A stretch of DNA of 64,000 nucleotides, from positions 1,116,001-1,180,000 of the forward strand of contig CAWKLE010000003.1 of NCBI GenBank assembly GCA_963850415.1. Direction: 5' to 3'. Under the pieces are notes generated by a model, which was not told the origin of the DNA, searched no databases, and saw only the letters and a program-made list of their open reading frames with translations. Made by a program: the position numbers and the translations under genes. Positions 1 to 7,408 of this stretch are shown here, piece after piece. The DNA comes from VAXT01 sp963850415. GTDB taxonomy: Bacteria > Actinomycetota > Thermoleophilia > Gaiellales > Gaiellaceae. Each line of letters opens with the position of its first letter. The first letter of the stretch is position 1.

Positions 1-144
1 CAGCTTGGACGAGCAGACGGCATAGAGCTGCTCCCCGCGCTCCCAGAGCGTGATCGCCTCGTCGAGGCTCGCGTCTCCGCTTTCGAGCCGCTGGACGATC
101 GTCTCCAGCTCGCGCTGGGCGTCCTCGAAGCTGAGCTCGCTCAG
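1..144 (-). CDS. xseB: Exodeoxyribonuclease VII small subunit (cut by window edge)
   Basis: Small subunit of exonuclease VII, which together with XseA degrades single-stranded DNA to short oligonucleotides in the cytoplasm. Only the first 48 codons are visible; the gene leaves the window on the left. The peptide has the family helix signature (FEDAQRELETIVQRLESGD at about 6-24, then LDEAITLWERG). No ATG, GTG or TTG lies in frame near the end of xseA. The best start is CTG at 144-142, whose CTGA overlaps the xseA stop and which has GGAGGA six bases upstream, so translation is probably coupled to xseA. The identity is firm; the CTG start is an inference. Confidence 0.88.
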   Translation of the reverse strand, partial: MSELSFEDAQRELETIVQRLESGDASLDEAITLWERGEQLYAVCSSKL

Positions 145-1292
145 CGCGTGTCCTCCACGGTTGCTCCGAAGCCGCCCGTTCCGAGCTCGACGTCGACCTG
201 CGTGCCGGTCGCGACCTCGGAGCTCGAGCGGACGATCGCGCCCCTGGAGCGGACGATCGAGTAGCCCCGGTCGAGCGTGGCCCGCGGGGACAGTGTCCGG
301 AGACGGCCCGCCGAGTGCTCGACCGCCGCGCGTCTTCGCTCGAGCAGCAGCAGCGGCGCGCGGCGCAGGTGGTCCCGGGAAAGGTCGAGGCGCCGGCGCT
401 CGCGTTCGAGTGCGCGGCGAGCGCCGGTGGCGAGGGCCGTGCGGGAGCGATCGAGGCGGGCGGTGAGCTCGGACAGGTCGGGGACGACGAGTCGCGCGGC
501 CGCCGTCGGCGTCGAGGCGCGGGCGTCGGCGACGAGGTCGGAGAGGGGCGTGTCCTGCTCGTGGCCGACCGCGGAGACGACCGGGACCGGGCACGCTGCG
601 ATCGCGCGTAGGAGCCGCTCGTCGCTGAACGGGAGCAGGTCCTCGAAGCTTCCGCCGCCTCGGGACAGGACGACGACGTCGATCTCGGGCGCCTGCGCGA
701 TCGTTTCGAGCGCGTCGGCGATTGCGGGCGCGGCCCGCGGGCCCTGGACGTACGTCTCCGCGACGAGCAGCCGGGCGGGCGGGAAGCGCGCGGTGATCGC
801 GGCGATCACGTCCTTCTTCGCGGCTGCGTCGTTGCCGGTGACGAGCCCGATCCGGCGCGGCAGGCGTGGCAGCGTGCGCTTGCGGCTCGTGTCGAAGAGC
901 CCTTCCGCAGCGAGTTTTTGCTTCAATCGCTCGAGCGCGGCGAGGTGGTCGCCGAGGCCGAAGCGCTCCATCGAGAGCGCGCGCAGCCGGAAGTCGCCGC
1001 GAGCCTCGAACAGCTCCGGGCGTCCGTAGACGTGGACGCGCTCGCCGTTCGCGAGGTCGAGCCGCAGGGCATCGAACTGCCCGCGGGGCATCGTCACCGC
1101 GAGGCAGGCGCCTTCTTCGGGATCCTTGAGCGTGAGGAAGATGCTCTGCCAGCGGTCCTGGCGGCGGAGCTCGGTGACCTCGCCTTCGACCCAGACCGTG
1201 GGCAGCCGCGCGAGCCACTCGCCGATGCCGCGGTTGAACGACGCGACGCTGTAGACGCGGCGGTCGCCGTATTCGATCGCCTCGACCTTCAC
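141..1292 (-). CDS. xseA: Exodeoxyribonuclease VII large subunit
   Basis: Large catalytic subunit of exonuclease VII (383 aa, normal length). It has an N-terminal OB-fold (YSVASFNRGIGEWLARL, WVEGEVTEL) for single-strand binding. The conserved core follows, with GGGSFEDLLPFSDE and SAVGHEQDTPLSDLVAD, and a C-terminal arginine/leucine-rich coiled coil. The start is GTG at 1292: the frame is open further upstream but that part is low-complexity and unlike the family. A TAGCAT -10 hexamer (1305-1300) ends seven bases before this GTG, suggesting a leaderless mRNA. The gene forms an overlapping pair with xseB. Function is known from the family. Confidence 0.96.
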   Translation of the reverse strand: MKVEAIEYGDRRVYSVASFNRGIGEWLARLPTVWVEGEVTELRRQDRWQSIFLTLKDPEEGACLAVTMPRGQFDALRLDLANGERVHVYGRPELFEARGDFRLRALSMERFGLGDHLAALERLKQKLAAEGLFDTSRKRTLPRLPRRIGLVTGNDAAAKKDVIAAITARFPPARLLVAETYVQGPRAAPAIADALETIAQAPEIDVVVLSRGGGSFEDLLPFSDERLLRAIAACPVPVVSAVGHEQDTPLSDLVADARASTPTAAARLVVPDLSELTARLDRSRTALATGARRALERERRRLDLSRDHLRRAPLLLLERRRAAVEHSAGRLRTLSPRATLDRGYSIVRSRGAIVRSSSEVATGTQVDVELGTGGFGATVEDTR

Positions 1293-1299
1293 GGCTCTG

Positions 1300-1305
1300 A
1301 TGCTA
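1300..1305 (-). promoter_or_regulatory. Leaderless -10 hexamer of xseA
   Basis: TAGCAT on the minus strand ends seven bases before the GTG start of xseA, and there is no Shine-Dalgarno site. It matches the TAnnnT pattern that recurs before many genes here. No clear -35 is visible. Confidence 0.5.
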
Positions 1306-1461
1306 CGCCCTGGATGCCGTGCTCTCGGCGCCGCGCGGATCCGCTTCGCGGTTCGACACGAAGTTGTCGCTCTTCTGCCGCACCCATGCGCGTATTCGAG
1401 CGATACGCTCGAAGCGGGTGGCGGGTGGTGCTCCTCATCCCCACCCGGGTGGGGACGTGGG

Positions 1462-1656
1462 CTAGAGGAGGATCTCGGCGGCGGTCTTCGGCTCGCAGCC
1501 TCGCCGGACGAGCTCGACCGCGGCATGGAGATCCGCCTCGCTGTGCGCCAGCCGTTCGGCGAGCGGGAGCGGATATCCCGCCTCCATCAGCACGTGGAGC
1601 CGCCAGCTCTCGACCTTGGCGCGCTCGCTCTGATCGTGTTCGGCGATCTGTGTCAT
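1462..1656 (-). CDS. Small conserved-looking protein of unknown function
   Basis: A 64-residue soluble, predominantly helical protein rich in Ala, Glu, Leu and Arg (MTQIAEHDQSERAKVESWRL at the start, then AGYPLPLAERLAHSEADLH and RRGCEPKTAAEILL). I do not recognise a named family. It sits alone between xseA and the coiled-coil membrane gene, with ATG start at 1656. The ordered pattern AERLAHSEADLHAAVELVRRGC looks like a real two-helix protein rather than a shadow frame, and no longer competing frame makes sense here. One cysteine and one tryptophan are present. Function unknown. Confidence 0.6.
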   Translation of the reverse strand: MTQIAEHDQSERAKVESWRLHVLMEAGYPLPLAERLAHSEADLHAAVELVRRGCEPKTAAEILL

Positions 1657-1715
1657 CGGCGTTTGCGGCTGATTCGTCCTCCGCGCAAGAATCCCTGCCC
1701 GCTAAGCGCGCAGGC

Positions 1716-3065
1716 CTAACGCGGCAGCCCCTGCAGCGCGTCGAGACGCTGCTCGGCCCGCGAGACGGTCTGGTCGATCCTGCGCGTGAGCTCGGTGAGC
1801 CGCTCCTCGAGCGCCCGCTCCTCGTCCGCGAGCGCCGCCAGCCGCCCCCGGAAGTCCGTCTCGACCTCGCCGAGCCGTTTCGAGAGCGTCGCCACGAACT
1901 CGTCGCGCTGCCGTTCCAGGCCTGCGGAGACCTGCCCGAGCTTCTTCTCGAGCCGCAGGCCGCCAGAGTCGCCGAGCTGCGTCATCCGGTCGGCGAGCAG
2001 CGACTCACCCTCGCGGGCGAACCGCTGCACGGCACGCTCCAGCTCACGCTGCAACCGCCGCGCCGCCTCCTCGCGCGCGGCTCTGATCGTCCCGTCGAAC
2101 TCGTGCGTCGCCGCGTCCACGAAGTTCCCGGACGCGCGGTCGAGAACGCGCTCGAGCTGCTCGACCTGGCGCCGCTCGACCTCGCTGAACGAGCTCTGGA
2201 TGCGCCTCGACGCCTCGGTCTCCTCGCGCTCGATCCTGCGGACGAGGTCACGCTCCCGCGCGGTCATCCGATCTGAGACCTGGTGAAGCGCCCGGCGCCG
2301 CTCGGTCGCGTGAGTCTCGAGCTCGGCCTCGGCGATCGCGGCCGACTCGGCGACGGCCCGCGCCAGATCCTCGCGGAGCCGGACGACGCCGGCCCGCTGC
2401 TCCTCGTCGACGGCCTGGAGCCGTTCTGTGTCGTTTTGGAGACGGGCTTCCAGCGCCTCGATCAGGGACCGCTCGTGCTGCGCGACCTGCTCGAGGCGGT
2501 CGCCGAGGTTTCGTTGCGCGCGGTCGAGATCCTGGTGCCACGACGCGAGCCGCTGCTCGACCTGGCCCTGCACCTTGGTGAACGCCTCGGCGAGCCCGTG
2601 GCGCAGCCGCTCCTCGCTCTCCTCGAGGGCGCTGCGCCGCGTGTCCGCGAGGCGGCGCTCCTCCTCCGCGTACGCGGACAGCGAATCGGCTCTCGCGCGC
2701 GCGAGCGTCCGTTCGATCTCTCCGGTTCGGCTCCGCGTCTCGCTCTCGACGGCCGTCTCGAGCTGCGTCTTCGCCCGCTCGAACTCGCGGTCGAGAGCAC
2801 GGCTCCGCGTCATTCCCCGGCGAAGTCCCAGCGCGCCGATGACGGCGAGCTCGCAGGCGATGAGCCCGGTTCCGACGATCGCCAGCCCCGTCGAAGGCTC
2901 GAGCGCGAAGGCGACCCACGCGGCGACTGCGCCGACGCCGATCGCCGCTGCGGCTGCGATCAGCTCCCTGCGGCCGGCGAGTTCGAACGCCGCTCCGGCG
3001 AGCGCCGCCGCGGCAACGATGACGCCGACGGCGAAGACGATCTCGAACGCGGACTCGACGGACAT
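1716..3065 (-). CDS. Membrane-anchored long coiled-coil protein
   Basis: A 449-aa protein with three predicted membrane segments at about 8-28, 34-54 and 60-80. About 360 residues follow, dominated by Glu, Arg, Ala, Leu and Gln with heptad-like spacing, predicted to form a long cytoplasmic coiled coil (for example RTLARARADSLSAYAEEERR and ERRQVEQLERVLDRASGNF). No enzymatic motif is visible. The architecture resembles membrane-tethered scaffold or envelope-organising proteins, but no family can be named. The start is ATG at 3065, preceded by TACGAT (3077-3072) ending six bases upstream. It is transcribed alone, 22 bases after the UbiA-like gene. Confidence 0.75.
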   Translation of the reverse strand: MSVESAFEIVFAVGVIVAAAALAGAAFELAGRRELIAAAAAIGVGAVAAWVAFALEPSTGLAIVGTGLIACELAVIGALGLRRGMTRSRALDREFERAKTQLETAVESETRSRTGEIERTLARARADSLSAYAEEERRLADTRRSALEESEERLRHGLAEAFTKVQGQVEQRLASWHQDLDRAQRNLGDRLEQVAQHERSLIEALEARLQNDTERLQAVDEEQRAGVVRLREDLARAVAESAAIAEAELETHATERRRALHQVSDRMTARERDLVRRIEREETEASRRIQSSFSEVERRQVEQLERVLDRASGNFVDAATHEFDGTIRAAREEAARRLQRELERAVQRFAREGESLLADRMTQLGDSGGLRLEKKLGQVSAGLERQRDEFVATLSKRLGEVETDFRGRLAALADEERALEERLTELTRRIDQTVSRAEQRLDALQGLPR

Positions 3066-3071
3066 GCGTCC

Positions 3072-3077
3072 ATCGTA
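3072..3077 (-). promoter_or_regulatory. Leaderless -10 hexamer of the coiled-coil membrane gene
   Basis: TACGAT on the minus strand, ending six bases before the ATG at 3065. There is no Shine-Dalgarno sequence between it and the start, so a leaderless transcript is inferred. Confidence 0.5.
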
Positions 3078-3087
3078 AAACGCCTCC

Positions 3088-3816
3088 TCAGGTAAGGCGA
3101 AGCAGGACCAGCCCGACGGCCAGCGAGATGACCGCGAAGGTCATCGCTCGCAGAGCGGCCTCGGGCGCCCCGATCAGCGTGACGTCCGTGACGGGCTCAC
3201 GAGCTCCGTCGGCGAGCTCGAGCGTCCCGCTCACCGAGGCCACGCGCCGCCTGACGGTGCGCACCTGGGTCGACAGGTGGCGCTGCGCGAGGCTCAGGAA
3301 GCCCGCGAAGGAGGCGGCGAGCAGCGCGCCGAGGGAGATCCGCTCCGCCATCGCCAGGTACCCGACGAGCAGCGGGAACGAGCCCCAGTCGAGCGCGAAC
3401 CAGAGGTCGGAATGGAACGCGCCTCCGAACAGCTCGAGGTTGTACGCGACGACGACGAACGCGCCCACGGCGACGAGCGGCGCGAGCCACGGCGTGTACG
3501 CGATCGAGCCGTAGATCCCGAGCGCGACGGCGCCTGCGATCGAGACGACGCTCAGCCCGATGAGCATCCGGTCGGAGATCCGTGTCTGCAGGGGATGGCC
3601 CTTCAGCTCGTCGAGCGCGTGCGCTCCGATGCCGACCGCGAGGAAGAACGCCGCCAGCGCGACCAGGAGCCGCTCGACCTCGAAGTGCGGCGCCAGGGCC
3701 GCTCCGATCGCGACGTAGGAAAGATGCCAGAGCGTGTACGGCGGATGGAGCAGCGTCAGGTAGTCGCGCCAGCCGCCCGGCTCCAGCGCGTAGAACGCCG
3801 GCCGGCTCGCGCTCAC
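3088..3816 (-). CDS. Multi-pass membrane protein, possibly UbiA-like prenyltransferase
   Basis: A 242-aa protein with about seven or eight hydrophobic segments. Residues around GIGAHALDELKGHPLQTRISDRM resemble the cytoplasmic aspartate-rich loop of UbiA prenyltransferases, where a D-rich motif is followed by a (R/H)PL-x-x-(G/R)-IS pattern and a new helix. The classical NDxxDxxxD motif is not intact, so this is a tentative reading. The GTG start at 3816 overlaps the stop of the preceding UbiE-like methyltransferase (GTGA), so the two are translationally coupled. Coupling to a methyltransferase would suit a quinone or prenyl-lipid pathway, but this is inference. Confidence 0.6.
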   Translation of the reverse strand: MSASRPAFYALEPGGWRDYLTLLHPPYTLWHLSYVAIGAALAPHFEVERLLVALAAFFLAVGIGAHALDELKGHPLQTRISDRMLIGLSVVSIAGAVALGIYGSIAYTPWLAPLVAVGAFVVVAYNLELFGGAFHSDLWFALDWGSFPLLVGYLAMAERISLGALLAASFAGFLSLAQRHLSTQVRTVRRRVASVSGTLELADGAREPVTDVTLIGAPEAALRAMTFAVISLAVGLVLLRLT

Positions 3817-4529
3817 GAACGGCGCCCCCAGGTGACGTAGCCGCCGCCGAGGCTGAGCCGTCGCACGCGGACGTCGTCGATCCCGGCCGCGCGCCAGAGC
3901 TCGACCTGCTTCCGGATCGGCAGGCGCTCGTGGAGGTCGCGGATGCTCGGTCCGAGAAAGGAGCCGACCTCCCGCCAGCCGGGCGAGATCACCGCACCCG
4001 AGACGGGCAGCCCGACGCGGACGTAGAGCTCCCAGAGGGGGCGCCAGACTCCGCGGGGCAGGCCGAACTCCAGCCCGGCCACGATCCCGCCCGGCTTGAC
4101 GACCCGCGCCAGCTCGGCGAGCGTCGCGCCCGGATCCTCGACGTAGCGGATCAGGTACGTGAAGGTGAGCGCGTCGAACGCGCCGTCGGGAAACGACAGC
4201 TGCTCCGCGCCGCCCTCGACGAGCGTGATCCGGTCGGACAGGCCCGCGGCCTCGACCCGGGCCTGCGCGCCGCGGAGCATCTCGGGGCTCTGGTCGAGCC
4301 CGACGACGCGACAGCCCTTCTGCCGGACGAGCTCGATCGCCACCGCGGCCGTGCCGGTCGCCACGTCGAGGACGGAGCCCTCGGGCCCGCACTCGATCCG
4401 CGAGACGAGGAACTGTCGCCAGCGCGGGTCCTGCCCGAGCGAGAGCAACCGGCTCCAGCGGTCGTAGCTCGGCCCGAGGGGCGCGAAGAGGTCGCGTGCA
4501 GCCCGGTTCCGCTCGGAGGAGGAGGGCAC
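3813..4529 (-). CDS. UbiE/MenG-type class I SAM methyltransferase
   Basis: A 238-aa SAM-dependent methyltransferase. The Rossmann motif I is VLDVATGTAAVAIEL (about 53-67), followed by VVGLDQSPEML and the UbiE-like stretch FPDGAFDALTFTYLIRYVEDP, with YDRWSRLLSLGQDPRWR near the N-terminus as in demethylmenaquinone methyltransferases. It may methylate a quinone ring, but substrate cannot be told from the sequence. The GTG start at 4529 is preceded by TAGACT (4541-4536) with a six-base gap and no Shine-Dalgarno. It is the first gene of a two-gene unit with the UbiA-like membrane protein. Confidence 0.82.
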   Translation of the reverse strand: MPSSSERNRAARDLFAPLGPSYDRWSRLLSLGQDPRWRQFLVSRIECGPEGSVLDVATGTAAVAIELVRQKGCRVVGLDQSPEMLRGAQARVEAAGLSDRITLVEGGAEQLSFPDGAFDALTFTYLIRYVEDPGATLAELARVVKPGGIVAGLEFGLPRGVWRPLWELYVRVGLPVSGAVISPGWREVGSFLGPSIRDLHERLPIRKQVELWRAAGIDDVRVRRLSLGGGYVTWGRRS

Positions 4530-4535
4530 TGGTCG

Positions 4536-4545
4536 AGTCTAAGCT
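4536..4545. promoter_or_regulatory. Overlapping divergent leaderless promoters
   Basis: Minus-strand TAGACT (4541-4536) and plus-strand TAAGCT (4540-4545) overlap by two bases. Each ends exactly six bases before a GTG start, at 4529 (minus) and 4552 (plus). Neither gene has a Shine-Dalgarno site. Confidence 0.55.
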
Positions 4546-4551
4546 GGCGCT

Positions 4552-5103
4552 GTGGGCCTCAGGGAGGACCTCGAGCGCATCGCCGTTTCGGCCGCGGGGT
4601 TCGCGGTAGACGGCGAGCAGGTTGCAGGCGTCGTCCCCGCGCAGGCCGAGCCGGACGAGCGGACGTACCTGTGCGCGTTCGCCCGCGACGACGAGCGGAC
4701 GTGGCTCGTGCTCGACGACGAGGGCGGGCAGGTCACGAGCCGGGAAATCGTCCGGCGTACGGCCTCGATCATCGCGCTCTGCGAGCTGGCCGAGGAGCGG
4801 GCCGGCGGAGGCGAGCTCCAGGAGCTCCGGGAGCAGCTCGTGGCGCTCAGGATGACCGAGCAGCCCGAGGGGATCGAGGAGGCGGAAGAGGCCGCGCTCG
4901 AGCTCGAACGCGCGATCGGCGCGCCTCCACGGCTGGCCGAGCCTGCGTACCTCGACCGGGTTGGAGCGGCCGCGCGGCGCCTCGAGCAGGCGCTCGGCCC
5001 GAGCACCGGGTCGCCCTTCGCGGAGGCGATGAAGCAGGGCATGGCCGCGATCGACGAGTTCGTCCGCGACGTCGAGACGAACTACAGGGCGACGCTGGAC
5101 TGA
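4552..5103 (+). CDS. Protein of unknown function
   Basis: A 183-aa soluble acidic protein. The first half (to about residue 75) is mixed strand/helix with TYLCAFARDDERTWLVLDDEGG. The second half is helical and Glu/Ala/Leu-rich (SIIALCELAEERAGGG, EEAALELERAIG). No known catalytic motif is visible and I do not recognise the family. GTG start at 4552 is supported by the -10 TAAGCT six bases before it. It is followed 23 bases later by another unknown gene on the same strand. Confidence 0.65.
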   Translation: MGLREDLERIAVSAAGFAVDGEQVAGVVPAQAEPDERTYLCAFARDDERTWLVLDDEGGQVTSREIVRRTASIIALCELAEERAGGGELQELREQLVALRMTEQPEGIEEAEEAALELERAIGAPPRLAEPAYLDRVGAAARRLEQALGPSTGSPFAEAMKQGMAAIDEFVRDVETNYRATLD

Positions 5104-5126
5104 GCCGCCTCGGTATCGTGGGCGAC

Positions 5127-5420
5127 ATGGAAGGCAGTTTTGGATTCCCGCTCGGCGGCGACCCCGACGAGCTGATGCGGAACCTGCAGGAGTTCGCGGC
5201 GCGTCAGGCGGAGTCGGTCGCCGAGGCCCAGCGCGAGCAGTTCGCGACGCTGACCCTCAACACCGCGGTCGAGCTGACCGGTGCGGCCCTGAAGCGGATC
5301 AAGGTCGAGGGCGGCCCGGACGAGCAGTCGATCGCTCTGCGGGACGCCATGCGGGTCCTGTTCCCCGAGGCGGTCGCGCTCGTGAGCGCCGCCCGCCAGG
5401 GGTTCATGCGCGAGAGCTAG
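5127..5420 (+). CDS. Small helical protein of unknown function
   Basis: A 97-aa protein, mostly helical and charged (PDELMRNLQEFAARQAESVAEAQ near the start, then QFATLTLNTAVELTGAALKRI). It has no transmembrane segment or recognised motif. ATG start at 5127 is preceded by TATCGT (5114-5119) with a seven-base gap, again the leaderless pattern. Its TAG stop shares the CTAG tetranucleotide with the stop of the convergent Cys-rich gene, so the two ends overlap by four bases with no room for a terminator. Confidence 0.65.
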   Translation: MEGSFGFPLGGDPDELMRNLQEFAARQAESVAEAQREQFATLTLNTAVELTGAALKRIKVEGGPDEQSIALRDAMRVLFPEAVALVSAARQGFMRES

Positions 5421-5905
5421 CTCAGGCTCGGAATCGGCGCGTCGACCGGCGGGCAGGCGCAGGGCTGGTCGCCCGAATGCAGCCGCGGCGTGCAGGGGAT
5501 CGCCGTGTCCGTGAAGCAGTGGCACGAGGGGTTCGCGCAAGAGCCGGCCGGGCAGTTGCACTCCGAGCAGCGGAAGCGGCAACCGGCCCGTCCGTTGGGC
5601 GGACCGGTCGAGCAGCAGAACCACTCGCCTCCGGTCATGCAGCCCTCCGGGCACCCCGCGCCCTGCAAGCAGGTCTTGCAGGGGTACTGACCACCAGTGA
5701 CCTGGTCGCAGACGGCCGCCGGCGAGCCGCACGGGTTGCACGGACCGCCGCCGCAGCCGACGCAGCCCTGGATCGCGCCCAGCGAGACCTTCGTGCCCGT
5801 GAGGAACAGCCCGGCCCCGAGTGATCCGACACCGAGGAACTTGAAGAGCTGCCGTCTGGACGACTTCCCGGCGAGCTTGCGAGCCGCTGCCGACGTCAGG
5901 TCCAT
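5417..5905 (-). CDS. Tat-exported cysteine-rich protein, copy 1
   Basis: A 162-aa protein beginning with a twin-arginine signal (SSRRQLFKFLGVGSLGAGLF at about 15-34) and followed by a mature part with 21 cysteines arranged as VGCGGGPCNPC, CKTCLQGAGCPEGC, GEWFCC, CRFRCSECNC, CHCF and CACPP. It contains one tryptophan after the signal. The direct upstream neighbour is a paralogue with every cysteine conserved. Cys-rich Tat substrates matured by MauE/MauD are known from methylamine dehydrogenase light chain (MauA), and MauD- and MauE-like genes lie upstream in the same operon. Homology to MauA itself is not demonstrable by eye. Function unknown; extracytoplasmic redox or structural role is inferred. 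Confidence 0.8.
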   Translation of the reverse strand: MDLTSAAARKLAGKSSRRQLFKFLGVGSLGAGLFLTGTKVSLGAIQGCVGCGGGPCNPCGSPAAVCDQVTGGQYPCKTCLQGAGCPEGCMTGGEWFCCSTGPPNGRAGCRFRCSECNCPAGSCANPSCHCFTDTAIPCTPRLHSGDQPCACPPVDAPIPSLS

Positions 5906-6380
5906 CTACGCGAGGCTCGGGATCGGCGCTTCGACCGGCGGGCAGGCGCACGGCTGGTCGCCCGAATGGAGGCGCGGCGTGCACGGGATCGCCGTGTTCG
6001 TGAAGCAGTGGCAGGCGGGGTCGTTGCAGTTCCCGTTCGGGCCGCAATTGCACTCCGAGCAGCGGAAGCGGCAACCGACGCGGCCGGTCGTGAGACAGCA
6101 GAACCACTCACCCGACGTGATGCACCCGTTCGGGACAGCCGCCCCCCTGCTGGCACGTCTTGCAGGTGAAGCCGATGTTCTCGCAAAGGCCCGCGGGCGA
6201 GAAGCACGGGTTGCACGGGCCGCCGCCGCAACCGACACAACCCTGCACGGCGCCGAGGGAGACGCCGGTCCGGGTCAGGAAGAGGCCCGTGCCGAGCGAG
6301 CCCGCACCGAGCCACTTGAAGAACTGACGCCGCGAGGAACGCCGGGCCAGCGAGCGTGCGGTGAGGCCCGTGATGTCCAT
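5906..6380 (-). CDS. Tat-exported cysteine-rich protein, copy 2 (frameshifted)
   Basis: Paralogue of the next gene (5417-5905): same twin-arginine leader (SSRRQFFKWLGAGSLGTGLF), same 21-cysteine pattern, and a nearly identical tail (CTPRLHSGDQPCACPPVEAP). The reading frame breaks at the GGG of 6132-6134 (CCC on the coding strand). With one C fewer the protein would read GGCPNGCITSGEWFCC, matching copy 1, whereas the present frame ends shortly after at RVHHVG. A one-base insertion is therefore inferred, either a sequencing error or a recent lesion. ATG at 6380 overlaps the upstream 83-aa gene (ATGA); its TAG stop directly abuts the ATG of copy 1. Confidence 0.75.
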
Positions 6381-6631
6381 CAGTACTGGGTGACCCCGGC
6401 CGTGATCATCTTGTACTCCTCGAGCGAAACCTTCTCGACGGAGAACTTGGGCGCTGGCTGGTACGCCTGCTCATGGCCCCTCGCCGTCTTCCGTAGCGAC
6501 GCGAACTGGTCGTCGACGAGCGAGACGGCCTGAGCGGGGCTGTTCGCGAACACGGTCACGTTCTGCATGTACGACTCACCGTGGTCGCCTGTCACCTGCC
6601 GGCTCAGCAGGTAGATAGCTCCGTCCTTCAT
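6380..6631 (-). CDS. Small protein of the MauE/MauD-type operon, unknown function
   Basis: An 83-aa soluble protein (MKDGAIYLLSRQVTGDHGES at the start, later NVTVFANSPAQAVSLVDDQF and FSVEKVSLEEYKMI) without cysteines, signal peptide or membrane segment. I do not recognise it. The VTVFANSPAQAVSLVDDQ section suggests a small alpha/beta fold. It lies inside the operon, 18 bases after the 193-aa membrane protein gene, and its stop overlaps the start of the Cys-rich copy 2. Start ATG at 6631. Position between the membrane genes and the Cys-rich substrates suggests an accessory role, which is inference. Confidence 0.7.
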   Translation of the reverse strand: MKDGAIYLLSRQVTGDHGESYMQNVTVFANSPAQAVSLVDDQFASLRKTARGHEQAYQPAPKFSVEKVSLEEYKMITAGVTQY

Positions 6632-6649
6632 CCCTCACCTCCCGTTCCG

Positions 6650-7231
6650 CTAGGAAATCACGATTAGGGCAGCAAATACAAGGGCCGTGACACCCACCAT
6701 CTTCTTCAACGTGAGGACCCGGTCCTGAATCGCGTCGCAGACCGCCGGAAAGTCGTCGTTCGCGGACGTGACGGCCGCCACGACCGCGAGCGCGCGCGCC
6801 ACTCCGTAGGCCGTCGTGATCGCGACGGCGCTCGCCATGTCGCCGACGAGGAACGCCGCCAGCGGGATGACGAGCAGCGACTGGTACGGGATCCGCGTCG
6901 TCACTCCGAGGCCGAGGTCGAAGCCCCAGCCGAAGATCCCCGGGTAGTGGCCCATCGAGCAGGGCCAGTCTCCGGGCGTCTGCCGGGCCCACGTGATCGG
7001 CCGCACGCGGAGCAGGCCGAGGTCGACGGACGCCGCGTAGACGAGCGCCGCAGGGACGACGACGACGAAGACCGTGTCCAGCGCGTCGCCGATCGCGCTG
7101 CGCAGCAGGACGCCCGCGAAGCCGAGCAGGATCCCGATCGTGAGCCCGCCGAGGACGCCGCCGAGAACGTGAAGGGCGAGCGCTGTCTTTTTCCTGCCCA
7201 CCTGCACGAGGGGGCCGATCTGCCCGACCAT
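6650..7231 (-). CDS. Polytopic membrane protein of the MauE/MauD-type operon
   Basis: A 193-aa protein with about five hydrophobic segments (roughly 20-45, 50-70, 115-135, 138-158 and 175-192). Between them is a distinctive loop PGDWPCSMGHYPGIFGWGFD leading into LGLGVTTRIPYQS, and one further cysteine at AVCDAIQD. The two cysteines on or near the membrane surface fit a redox role beside MauD/MauE-like proteins, but I cannot assign a family; it is shorter than MauF. ATG start at 7231, nine bases after the stop of the 55-aa gene. Confidence 0.7.
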   Translation of the reverse strand: MVGQIGPLVQVGRKKTALALHVLGGVLGGLTIGILLGFAGVLLRSAIGDALDTVFVVVVPAALVYAASVDLGLLRVRPITWARQTPGDWPCSMGHYPGIFGWGFDLGLGVTTRIPYQSLLVIPLAAFLVGDMASAVAITTAYGVARALAVVAAVTSANDDFPAVCDAIQDRVLTLKKMVGVTALVFAALIVIS

Positions 7232-7240
7232 GGACAGCCC

Positions 7241-7408
7241 TCAGGGGCTGGCGGCCGTCGACAGCCCGACGACGAGGCTCAGGCTGACGAGCACGAACAC
7301 CGACGGCACGCCGACCGATGGATTCGCGCCGCCGGCGAGCATCGCGGCGACGAGCCCGAACGCGCCTGCGAGCGCGACCAGTCCGCCGACCCGCGCGGTC
7401 CTAGCCAT
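7241..7408 (-). CDS. Very small two-helix membrane protein
   Basis: A 55-aa protein with two hydrophobic segments: RVGGLVALAGAFGLVAAMLA at about 6-25, and SVFVLVSLSLVVGLSTAA at about 36-53, separated by GGANPSVGVP. The ATG start at 7408 lies inside the last codons of the MauD-like gene (8-base overlap), and the stop is nine bases before the next membrane gene, so it sits in tight operon spacing. No homologue is recognised. The hydrophobic pattern and spacing are the only evidence that it is coding. Confidence 0.55.
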   Translation of the reverse strand: MARTARVGGLVALAGAFGLVAAMLAGGANPSVGVPSVFVLVSLSLVVGLSTAASP

